DNA of 64,000 nt, taken from assembly GCA_033065855.1 (NCBI GenBank), contig JAVXUO010002001.1:1-64000 (forward strand). Reading direction: 5' to 3'. Within the stretch, counting starts at the first letter, position 1, and each line of letters starts with the position of its first letter. The notes below the pieces were generated by a model. The model ran no database searches, was not told the DNA's origin, and saw nothing but the letters and a program-made list of their open reading frames with translations. Made by a program: the position numbers and the translations under genes. Origin of the DNA: Escallonia rubra. Lineage: Eukaryota; Streptophyta; Magnoliopsida; Escalloniales; Escalloniaceae. Shown here piece by piece: positions 10,167-19,654 of the stretch.

Positions 10167-10910
10167 CTACCACAGTAACCACTGCCAACCGCCACAAATT
10201 CCAACTACTTATACCCACCACCACCACTAATTACCACCATGCACACCGCCAACGCCGCTAACCACATGCAAGATCTACCATTACCATCACCATCACCACC
10301 AATCCACCTCCCTTCTCGGCTAGATTCACGGCCTAACAGCCAAAACATTTACACTCCAGGAGCCACCACATCCACACTCCAGCAGCCACCACCATATCCA
10401 ACCTCTACCCGCCACCAACACCACCACTAGGCCACCATACCCACCACCTTTACCACAATTGTTCACCCCCTACCTCAATCACTAATATAGATGTCACCCC
10501 CTCGACCATCTCTCTATCTTCTCTGTCTTGCCCCTCTAATTTTGTTATTCTGCCACCACTGCTAATGTCGATCATTCTCCTTCCACCACCACTACTAACC
10601 AGGCACCACCGTGACCAACCCCCATTATCGCAACCAAAACAACCATCATCATCAATTCGGCCGTGACCCACACCACCGCAATAGTTACCTGAGTGTCTTC
10701 CGCCCAGAGTATAGTTGAGGGGTTGTGGTATGTGGTGGTAGCAGTGGTTCTTGATGGCATGCGGTGATTCGTTGCGTGAGGACGGCGACGTTTAGATCGA
10801 TACTGGTGCTTTGATGGCAGTCAGTGGAGGTCAATCGGGGCCAACAGGGGAGGAGGATTTGACCATCGGCGTGGGGGAGGGGGGTTGGGGAGAGTTTTTT
10901 CATTAACCCA
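10167..10910. repeat. CCACCA-rich segment, unit A
   Basis: Low-complexity CCACCA/CCATCA-rich DNA, repeated at 28,691-29,266, 37,206-37,970 and from 63,956 to the window end. Both strands give short Pro/His/Thr-rich or Gly-rich ORFs (for example 10,239-10,430 +) that follow from the composition. No domain or conserved start supports a gene. The right border is the join to unit B. Confidence 0.6.
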
Positions 10911-11643
10911 TCTATAATTATTTACCTTTTGTCTGAGATTGTATCTCAACATAGAACGACGTGTATAAATCTTGAAAATCACACTCACGACTTGGTTGTC
11001 AACAACGGACCCCCATTTAAATTATTTCTGATAGTGTAATGTAAATTAACAAAAAAGAGCTTAGCTGTAATTTAAGCACATAAAAATTTGAGATGTTGCC
11101 AAATTAATTCGAAGTTAGGTGTAGGAATCCTAATTTAGACAGAAAGATTCCTAATTTAGGTTTTTCCCTTTATAACATGCATGCAACGAATTTGCATGCT
11201 TGATCATGGAACTTAGTTGACAACTATTTCTTTTTGGTTAAATGATTTGCAATGTTTCGAAACTTGAAAAAATGCAGGGAAGCAGGCGTGCATTGTGGTG
11301 GGGAACCCAGTAGTGGAATGCCCAGCTAGGTGTGTGTGTGGAGTTTTCATCTTTACATCTTACATCAAGAAACATAATAGCGCTGAGTCCACCCAGTGGG
11401 GAGGAAAGTGCAGATGCTACGGTCATTCACTTTGCCGCTGCGTTGGCTGCGACCGTCACCAATCCTTATGATACTGTTTTGGGGTTTTCGGTTTGGGCGC
11501 ATTACCTAGTTACAGCGCGCGGCAGGGTTCGCATTGATCCCAAGAATGGCGTCGGCTTCAATGCGCACGGGTTGAACCACAGCAATTACTTGTTACCTGC
11601 CGTTTGGGATCTTAATGATTCTTCCTGCTTAACCACCGTATGA
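10911..11643 (+). pseudogene. EXORDIUM-like pseudogene, copy B (second half only)
   Basis: The unit joins the A copy inside the intron-like gap of the gene, so only the C-terminal half exists. After the acceptor AATGCAG (11,272-11,278) come the codons for the CPARC block, then, in another frame, an open run of 103 codons (11,332-11,643) with VTNPYDTVLGF, RVRIDPKNGVGFNAHGLN, NYLLPAVWD and a final LTTV matching the family's C-terminus. The signal peptide and first half are missing. Residue differences from D and E are few, so it is a recent relic. Confidence 0.75.
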
Positions 11644-11825
11644 TACATATGAACGCTACTACTACATACGTACGTGATCATATAAATTGGCTAAGGGAGG
11701 GCATGTTATGGGCAATACTTAATTCACTCATGTGGCCGCTTCATCCTTGATAAGACCTATTTACTACTGACGGTTCAAATGCAATTATCAGCTCTGATAA
11801 GGCAGCAATTCGGCATGAGAAGAGC

Positions 11826-12020
11826 TTGTTGAGAAATTTCAATAGTAAATTGTCCCCAAAACATATCTCTGCAGATGATATTTGTAAAACACTTTTGATC
11901 GATCCACATATTAATCAAACAATCACAATCTTATTAGATGATGGAACCAAAATTCGCGACAACCGAATATTGATCTTATTACACGATAGAACCGAAGTAG
12001 AAGCGACGAGAGGTTGCTAG
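11826..12020 (+). CDS. Small conserved ORF of unknown function, unit B
   Basis: 64 codons, nearly identical to the ORFs at 30,718 and 43,632; starts with TTG. Same ILLDDGTKIR / ILLHD.TEVE repeat. No family recognised; may be non-coding. Confidence 0.25.
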   Translation: MLRNFNSKLSPKHISADDICKTLLIDPHINQTITILLDDGTKIRDNRILILLHDRTEVEATRGC

Positions 12021-12033
12021 CAAGCAAGGCCAA

Positions 12034-13764
12034 TTATGTAGCGGAAAAGGGGACTACATTTCGTTCATGACTTGATTCAACCGTTGTTTTTTGTTTGATC
12101 AGATAGGCAGCGACATCTTTCATGATATTTGCGCTTCCTGTAATAGTAGCTTTTCCAATATTATCAAGGGCCTCTTCCTTGATTGTATACTCGATTGTTG
12201 TTCTAGTGATGCATGAATCTTTTTTGTCTTTGGTATGCATTCAAACCGGATCCGGTACAGAGTGAATCCGTAATCTAGATGACCTCGTTCGGTTTCTTCT
12301 GTTTCTTTGACCATCTTCTCATTATCAACCCTGGTAAACTTCTCTTTAAAATAGGATCCTCGTTCATGCAAAAGGCAATTTCCATGAAGAAGAGGGTGGT
12401 GAGAAGCACAATAAAGAAGAATTTAATAAGTTTCACTTGAACTGGGTGTAGCATGGCATGAAATCGTCTAAGGTTAGTAAATTTTCTTTTTGCACCCTCA
12501 ATTACAATAATTTTAAAAAGTTGACATGCATGCTACCTTATCAACAGAAGCAAAAAACAAAACTCATAAAAATTAATAATTGAAAGGAGATTGACCATTG
12601 GTTGATAAAACTCTAGACATGATGACACAGACTAGACCTTGCTTCTATTCATTAGCAAATGTATGCATTCTCGCTTCCTAATGATTATAATGGTCCAACT
12701 AGAGCCGTGCTACGATGATTTGTACTCGTCACAAAAGGGTGTTGGGGCTCATATTGGAGTGAAAAATGGAAAAAGTGAACAATTAAACCTAAGAATTAGG
12801 TACTACAAACTTTATCATATATATTTATCGATAATATACGTATTACTTTTGTCTTCTTATGATAAAGCATCTATTTATATTTCGTACTAGTTAAAAAGTT
12901 ATTCTGTACTGGTTGTACCGGTCGAAATGACTAAAACTATATACTTGCCAAGATAATGTGTTTTGTACCGTTTTCTTAGAAAATGTAAGAGTTACAAATT
13001 TTTTTTCGCAATTTAATAAATTGATCATAAAAAGACAATATAGAAAAAAAATTCATTATAACTATATCAAAACCTTTGTAGCCTCTTCCTCATTATACTA
13101 ATCACAGTTTGCAGAATCTTTGTTGGTATGTCTTTAATTTCCATCAAAATTTTCAGTTTACTTTTACTTTTTCGCTTCGTTTCAATTTACTTAATTGTAA
13201 GAAGCTTTCATTAGATTCTTTCATATATACAATGTACTCTTTCACACACAAACACACGCACGCACCCGCGCACACAAAGACACTTTCTTGAATCCAAAGA
13301 TGTTATATATTAACAAGGTAGTGCTTCTTCTGGAACGGACAACTCATTTTGGTGTAATCTTTACTGGCTATAAAATTCTAAGCAATTTGATTCTTACAAT
13401 TTTTTTCTTCTTAATTTTGCTGATAAATTAGTATTATGTACGTAAATAATTCACAAAAAATTCAAGACGATATGGAGACAGGAGACGATACCAATACCAT
13501 TATGTACCATTTTACGAAAAAGGCTTGTATATACTCGAGTACGAATTAATAAGTACGAATTTAACGGGGACACAAAGCAATATTGTATACCGTCAGAACT
13601 AGTATTTTTGCAGATGCTTCCCTCTCCTCCGTCACCTTCAACAATTTCAACCTTTGCCAGGTATAGTTTCCATGATTCTGTTGCTGGCACGTCTACTTCC
13701 ATCTCAGTTGAAACTGATCCCCACGTTTTAATAGTTGCTACTGGGCTAACGGCTGAGGGAACGG
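12034..13764 (-). pseudogene. NCS-like (Bet v 1/PR-10) pseudogene, copy B
   Basis: The last exon starts at 12,358 (acceptor GAG). It has two extra T in the run near 12,222-12,227, so the frame changes after FECIPKTK. The usual stop after KQKTTV is lost, and the following frame runs on to 12,034. The middle exon ends at 13,591 with a normal GTATAC donor but lacks 39 bases, in frame, coding about thirteen residues after TESWKLY. Its 5' part is replaced at about 13,764 by a foreign insertion of ~2 kb, so exon 1 and the promoter (15.8-16.0 kb) are cut off. This is clearly a dead copy. Confidence 0.8.
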
Positions 13765-15800
13765 AAGTGAACGGTGTATCAAGTACATCCTTTTTGGCAA
13801 TCAGGAGATATGTTGTTAATCTATAGACTCCTCTTTCGGACAATGGAGAAGATTATGTCATTCATATTTTTATCTCGTATTCTGGCTTTCTTGTTTTCAT
13901 AACACCTTAAAAACTGTACGAGTTAAACGCTTGGTCAACTAACTTAACTCGGTAGAGAAAGCCGATAGACTTGCTACAATCTCAATCACGTTGAAGTAAT
14001 CACCAAAATACTCGAAGAAACCTGCAGTACTTCTCTAATCGTTCACCACCCTCTTGTATGCGTTGTCATAACATTGACACACAATGAGATTCGAATTGCT
14101 CTTTATCGACCAAGGAAGAGGAAGACTCTTTATACCATCACTGTTACATGCAACAATAGCAGTAATATCGCGAGAAACTGGCAAAAACCCTGTAATCTCT
14201 TCTCTAGCTAGCGGGTGGCAAAAACGGTGGTAACTACATGAATAACTCACGCAAGAACCGTAACAAAGAACGCTATCAAAGGAGGCTTAGAGAACATTGA
14301 CGGCTGTGGTTAAGCCATATAAAAGCGAAATCCAACAATATGTGAACATAGAACAATCACAACAATGTTAAACGTACTAACAATAGGTTAACCTAGATGG
14401 ATGTACACAATTTTAGCATTTAACGTGTGGACTGAATTCTCACGGAACCAATGAACCAAAGAAGCGTACTTAAAACTTGCAGGTAAGAATTCTTTTACAT
14501 GGTCGGATCTGACCAATACCGAGGGTGTACGTGATGGACCCTGAACTGTGAAAGGATGTGGTAAATAAGTATGATGATTTTCAGAAGAATTTTTCAAGAC
14601 AAGTAATCCACTAGTCAAGCTGTTTATATCTGGAGTCATAAGCTATGAAAGTGAGAACTGGGCCAAAATCAAAGGAATCGTGAACCCTGCTTTGAGTGCT
14701 ATCCATCTCGAGAAGTTGAAGGTAATTTCATATTTCCAATTTCCATGAGTTTGCAGTCATATTTACAATTATTAATTTGGTGCATAATTGTTTCCCTTGT
14801 CTTACTGTAATTAATCTTCAAACAGCCACGTACTTGGATTTTTTCGCTTTTATGATTACAGTGTCCGAGCACAAGCTCTTCTCTATGCGTCGAGCAACTA
14901 CTTTTCAGCATCTCTAATGCAAAACTAATTATTTATAGTCAAACGCGTCAAGCAACTGCTTTTGCATAACAAAAGTGCTTTGGAAGCACTCAAACACAAA
15001 ACAAAGCTAATTGACACTATCCCAACTTTCATGCGATATCTTACTTTAAATCGATAAAATTATCTTTTGGTGTTGTGCTTGATTTAGTCAAACCGCTTTT
15101 TTAATACCCAATTCTTTCTCTATGATCTTCATAAGATCTAGTAGTTTACGCAGAAGACTAATGATCGAGTCTAGCATGTGACAAGCCAACTTAACTAGCG
15201 GAATATATATTCGGTATAGAATTTTCTACAAATTGATTAATGATTTGGATATAATTTCTTGTATTATAAAGGGCTTCTATCTTACAGTCGTGACTGTCTT
15301 ATAACCTATACAGCTTCAGCATCACTTTAAGAATATATAAATAAGCACCAGGATTGTAACTATGTCATTCATGATGTAAGTAGAGAAACATATATATATA
15401 TATGATAGTATTCAAAGCAACTTACAGTATTCAGGGTGGAAACAAAATAACAAGTGAATTGGTAAAAGTTCAATGCTTCTGATCAATCTCCAGCCACATC
15501 GATAACATCAGGTGTTCCCTGTTACTCTTCATCTCCCGAGTAATTCTGATGCACCAGCCCTTTTACACATGTATGCTGAGGACTTATAGCTAAACAGAAG
15601 TGCATTAATCTTATTAACATGATCAGTGTCTTCGTTGGAATTGTTGGAAAAGATTAACAAAGAGTAGAAATCCAATGTATTGACCAAAGTTTAGAAAAAT
15701 AAGGTTCTCGTTTTCAATCCTAGTTCTGAAAGACTATGGGCTACGATTCCTTAGACAAAGGGTGCATCACACCCGACACAGATCCTCTCGAGTCCTCAAA
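13765..15800. other. ~2 kb insertion in NCS-like copy B, carrying gene pieces
   Basis: Homology to the other NCS-like copies stops at GCTGAGG (~13,764) and resumes at GTAGCAAAAAGG (~15,801). About 26 bases of exon and acceptor are missing. No target duplication or long terminal repeats were found, so a repair event that filled in foreign DNA fits better than a simple transposition. It holds a P450 exon (14,483-14,721). The rest is AT-rich with short ORFs I cannot assign; one (14,035-14,250, minus) looks unconvincing. Confidence 0.6.
14483..14721 (+). pseudogene. CYP72-type cytochrome P450 exon fragment
   Basis: An isolated exon-like piece between an acceptor (ACTTGCAG, ending 14,482) and a donor (AAG|GTAATT at 14,722). 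It reads GKNSFTW, then PIPRVYVMDPEL, KDVVNKYDDFQK, NPLVKLFISGVISYESENWA and NPALSAIHLEKLK. This order matches the second exon of plant CYP72 genes (family: GKNSFTWFGP..., DPEL, NKF.DFQK, NPL...L..GL..YEGEKWAKHR, INPAFHLEKLK, and then an intron). The pieces lie in more than one frame with at least two shifts and a stop, so it is a fossil. The heme-binding exon is absent. CYP72 enzymes hydroxylate hydrophobic metabolites such as terpenoids. Confidence 0.75.
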
Positions 15801-16060
15801 GTAGCAAAAAGGAAAAAAAGGAGTAGATTAACAACGGGAATTTATATATTCAGGGTTCTTCGTATACATGCGTGGACTAGTAACAGTCTGCAAATGGAAA
15901 CTTCACCTGCAGTTTGTCACCGATCTCCATGCTGAGATGTGTGTGTAATTTGAAGAGTACGCAACCGGTCGGCCTTGGATAGGGAGCTGTAGCAATTTAT
16001 GCTTTGGGATTTTAGCCAGGGTATGGTATATATGTAGACCGCAAGTGTTGCTTCAAGGCT
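15801..16060 (-). promoter_or_regulatory. Orphan NCS-like first exon and promoter, copy B
   Basis: The intron 1 remnant, the intact MEIGDKLQ-coding micro-exon (~15,904-15,930) and the conserved upstream block with TATA-like GTATATATG at 16,026-16,034 all survive. They are separated from the rest of copy B by the 2 kb insertion. Confidence 0.5.
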
Positions 16061-16876
16061 TCTTCAGGCATGCATGCGGACCAAAATTCTCCGAAGCTCC
16101 TTATCAAGAAACTCAGGGATCACATGTTTACCGTTCTTTTTTTTATTATTTTTTTGCAATGATAACGAAAAAGATATTTTTTGACGTGTATTTTTTTTAT
16201 TTTCTGTTTTTATTTTAAATAAAATTACTCAAATAGTGTCAAATTTTTAAAAATATCTTGAAGGTGTTTTCAGTTTTTTCAAACCAAAATTAACCCAATG
16301 TCAGAAAAAGTAACTAAATATTTTTCGTGAAAATGATAAAAGTACACGAGTGTATTTTCTAACTGGATACGAAAATCATGAAAATAAAAACACAAAATAA
16401 AAATACTAAACATACGACCCCTCATTTTTTACGTGTTATTATCTTAGTTGAACTTTCATTCTCGTGTTTGTCACTAATCAAGACTTTCGGTTCACTATAA
16501 TAACAATCACCGTATTCTTGTCTCTAATCACATCCTTCATTGTTATCCTAGAACTGACCTTCCCAGTTTAAATCCTCTTCTACTATCATAAAAGCAAACC
16601 TCATCGAAAACTTTTTTTCCACTAGAAATGCCTTCTCTCTTCTTTCTTTTTGGTTCGGTTGATCCACGTTAGCTAGTGTAGAGTTTCTTCGACGAGGGCA
16701 CGTACTCAAAGTTTAACCATTGAATGTTGGGATGTGGCTGCCTTGAAGCCCATCGTCAAAAGGTTACAACCTGAGGGAGAGATAACCTTTTAAGACTGTA
16801 GCACACTTCTAAATCGACAAGTCCTTTCTGGTTTAACTTTCTGTCAAGTCAGGGTTTACTTCAAGTTAACGTGTTT

Positions 16877-17229
16877 CTCCTTCCGTCCCTCATAAATTTA
16901 TAATATTTCATTTTTAGGTCGTCTCACAAAAATTGCTCACTTTTCAAATTAAGAAAGATTATTTATGTGTTTTTCCATATTTACTCTTTTTACACTTTTT
17001 TCTTCAATTCTCCTCTCCACATTTAACTTTCCACCAACTCATTTTCTCTTTCCGGATCCACATTTTTTTATACTTTTTTATTCTATTTTCCACTCCACCA
17101 ATAATTTTTTTTTTCTCCTAGCCCGTTCTCTTCCTCCCTCTCTCCCTCTCTAAAGGATAAAATAAAGAACATACAATATTTAACTTAAATTCTTAATATT
17201 TGTGCCAAGTCAAATATGATCAATTTATG
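16877..17229. mobile_element. Stowaway-like MITE remnant, unit B
   Basis: Starts CTCCTTCCGTCCC, a degraded Stowaway end, and by eye its interior is the reverse complement of the complete MITE at 21,021-21,385 (shared CCACCAACTCATTTTCTCT, CTTCCTCCCTCTC and TTAAATTCTTAATAT). The right terminal repeat is eroded. The same remnant is in C, D and E, so it predates those duplications. Confidence 0.65.
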
Positions 17230-17341
17230 TAATATAACCTAAATCTTTCATATGTAACCAACGAAAACACAATTTTGTCATCGGGCTATATAAACTAAGT
17301 ACCATCATATATAACTAGGCTTCGTGAGCACACGTGATGCC

Positions 17342-17371
17342 AATAATAATAATAATAATAATAATAATAAT
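17342..17371. repeat. (AAT)n microsatellite, unit B
   Basis: About ten AAT units; the equivalent tracts at 23,286, 34,206 and 47,165 have about six to seven. The Asn-rich ORF over it is an artefact of the repeat. Confidence 0.9.
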
Positions 17372-18287
17372 TTTGATGATATAATAATTGAGGTGCGCAT
17401 GATGAGTGCATCGAAAGAAATAGAAACAGGTGTGTATGGTATAGAGGACGAGGACAAAATGGGAGAACATTTCCCCAATTATGCCAATAATTTTGATATG
17501 CATCCAAAGAAATAGAAACAGATATGGTATAGAGGATCAGGGCAAAACATATCTCCAGTTATTATCTACTTTCGCATGTTCTAGTATTTACCTTTCATTT
17601 ACTCGTACAAAGACGCACACTTGGCTATTTGAAGTGTAATAAACTCGCCACTTTTGATAATTTTTACACTCCTTTTGACAATAAGATATACTCCCTTCAA
17701 TAAAGTAAGTTAGCTCGACTCACCCTCCATTGCATATATCACTCTCTCTCATGCAATAACATGTCAATCACTTTCTTTCTTTTCCTTTTCCTTTTTTTTG
17801 TCCATAAAGTTGAGAATTACATAAGTATTAAGAGTTGTTTTAACTTCGTACAGGAAAGTGAAACATCATGATATGCTATGACTTTGCATAATATAAATTT
17901 ATAGGAAAAACTCCAGATAATTTTACATGTCAAGCTATCTATCACAACATATTCGCAAAAGTGGTGGTTGGTAAGGAGTGCATATATCACATTGCAAAAA
18001 AATGCCACGTGACTACAGCAATATGGCCTTCTGCATACTTGAATAATAAAAAATCTGTAACTATAAAACAAAAGTCATATATAATAAATCCCACAGTGTT
18101 CCACGACGTCTTCAGTGTCCGACATGTCAATCACTTTCATTTCTTCTAGCTTTTAGCTTATACTCGGTGGTCACTTTCTTATTTCCTTTGCAAATCAAAG
18201 AATCACCTAAACTTTTTTGACATCTTAAGTAATCCAAATTACCGCTTTACAAGATAAAAAAAGAAAAAGAAAAAAATACTCTCTCTC

Positions 18288-18333
18288 TGTAATACCCCGG
18301 ATTTTTGGATACTTGTGTAAAGAACAATTAAAA
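18288..18333. mobile_element. Stub of the solo LTR, unit B
   Basis: About 45 bp beginning TGTAATACCCCGG, the same start and same CT-run insertion site as the full LTR in units C and E. The rest is replaced by the CACTA fragment. Confidence 0.7.
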
Positions 18334-19303
18334 ATACTTTCATATCGTTAAACCACTATTTTTGCAGGCCTTGTTTGAACAGCTAAGGGGGGTCCGAGCA
18401 GCAGTCCGGACAGCCATCAGCGTCCACTAGTACGGCTGCGAGTACTGGGGGGTTGAAGCGATGGCTGGATACGCCGGAGGTCGTGAATTGGCCGAAAGGC
18501 CGCATACGCGGCCTGCCTAGCACGACTGCTCGTGCCGTGATAGGAGCGTCCTCACCTCCTGCTGCTCCTCCACAGACACCGGCTCCTCGTCCTCAGTTGG
18601 ACGACGAGGAGATCCAGCGCATTGCTACAGTGGTGGCGAGGATGATCAGGGAGCAAGGCACTGCTGGACAGGCCGGGCCGGCCCCGGATCAGCAGGATCC
18701 AGATCTGGGACTCGGCAACCCCTGATGAGCCCCTTCCCGTGCCCGTTCCTAGCTTCCCCCCGCCCCCCGCGCCCGGCTTGTACTCTTTTCCCCTCTCCTA
18801 ACCGGCTGTATCCGGTTTCCGGCTTGTACATATATGAGTTTTTTTTATAATAAATATTTTTTATAATTGATTATATATATTTCTTTCTGTATTGATTATT
18901 GCGCGTTGTTGTTGAGAATTGAAAATTGTATTACATGTCTGGGTAATTGAAAAAAAAAATTCAAAAAAAAAATTGACTTTTAGCGACGGATTAATTCCGT
19001 CGCTAAAAGTATTCCTACAATCAGTTATTTAGCGACAGAATATTCCGTCGCTAAAATATTTAATCCGTCGCTAATTTGACAAAAAAGAAAATAAATTAAA
19101 ATTCTAAAAATATAATTAGCGACGGAATATCCGTCGCTAATGAAAAATAAGTCCGTCGGTAAAAATGACATATTTAGCGACGGATTTAAAAATTCCGTCG
19201 CTGAACTATTAGTGACATGCTTTTATACGAGGGATTTTTAGCGACGGATTTTGGACTTTTAGCGACGGATTTTCCCGTCGCTAAAAGCCTGTTTTCTTGT
19301 AGT
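18334..19303 (+). mobile_element. CACTA (En/Spm) transposon, 3' part only
   Basis: The right end is TTTTCTTGTAGTG at 19,291-19,303, the inverted CACTACAAGAAAA terminus of plant CACTA elements. The subterminal zone (18,975-19,285) holds about ten copies of TTAGCGACGGA or its complement, the expected transposase-binding repeats, several paired into palindromes. To the left is a GC-rich coding piece: 18,453-18,725, 90 codons, with EVVNWPKGRIRGLP, a Pro/Ala-rich linker and DDEEIQRIATVVARMIREQ. It is preceded by the acceptor TTTTTGCAG (~18,359-18,367), so it may be the last exon of an element-encoded protein. The 5' terminus is absent. The fragment forms the join between units B and C. Confidence 0.8.
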
Positions 19304-19654
19304 GAATACAATACTTAATTCACTCATGTGACCACTTGATCCACGATGAGACTTATTTACAACTGACGGTTCAAATACAATTATCAGCTCTTATGAGGCA
19401 GCAATTCGGCTTGAGAAGAGCTTGTTAATTGTCCCCAAAACATATCTCTGCAGATGATATTTGTAAAAATCTCTTGATCAATCCACATATTAATCAAACT
19501 ATCACAATTTTATTAGATGATGGAACCAAAATTCGGGACAACCGAATAGTGATCTTATTACACGATGGAACCAAAGTAGAAGCGACGAGAGGCTGCTAGC
19601 AAGCAAGGCCAATTATGTAGCGGAAAAGGGGACTACATTTCGGTCATGACTTGA
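19304..19654 (+). pseudogene. Relic of the small conserved ORF region, unit C
   Basis: Homology to the unit resumes at ACAATACTTAATTCACTC directly after the CACTA end, so the whole EXORDIUM-like gene is missing from unit C. The region equivalent to the small ORF is present (for example TTAGATGATGGAACCAAAAT) but lacks its start area and carries changes; it is not open in the same way as in A, B, D and E. Confidence 0.5.

Larger units (their letters stand above)
16061..18287. repeat. Gene-poor unit segment, unit B
   Basis: Matches 22.0-24.3, 33.0-35.2 and 46.0-48.2 kb. It holds a Stowaway remnant and an (AAT)n tract (listed separately) and ends in a CT run. Near 17.5-17.8 and 18.05-18.25 kb are short blocks also seen near 0.65-1.0 and 6.05-6.45 kb. 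ORFs inside are short, low-complexity or copy-specific; I see no gene. Confidence 0.55.

Noticed and set aside
10239-10671. Pro/His-rich and Gly-rich proteins from the CCACCA segments
   Set aside because: Both strands are open because of composition, frames differ between copies, and no start context, domain or splice signal supports them.
13451-13843. Copy B middle exon as a whole 130-residue protein
   Set aside because: The frame simply runs through the donor site into the intron at one end and into foreign DNA at the other.
14035-14639. Minus-strand ORFs in the copy B insertion
   Set aside because: No domain recognised, and one overlaps the plus-strand P450 exon whose splice borders and motifs are convincing.
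16933-17153. Phe-rich membrane-like small proteins
   Set aside because: They lie wholly within the Stowaway remnant; the T-rich interior gives Phe codons by chance.
17324-17515. Asn-repeat protein over the (AAT)n tract
   Set aside because: Its length follows the microsatellite, it has no domain, and its surroundings are non-coding in all units.
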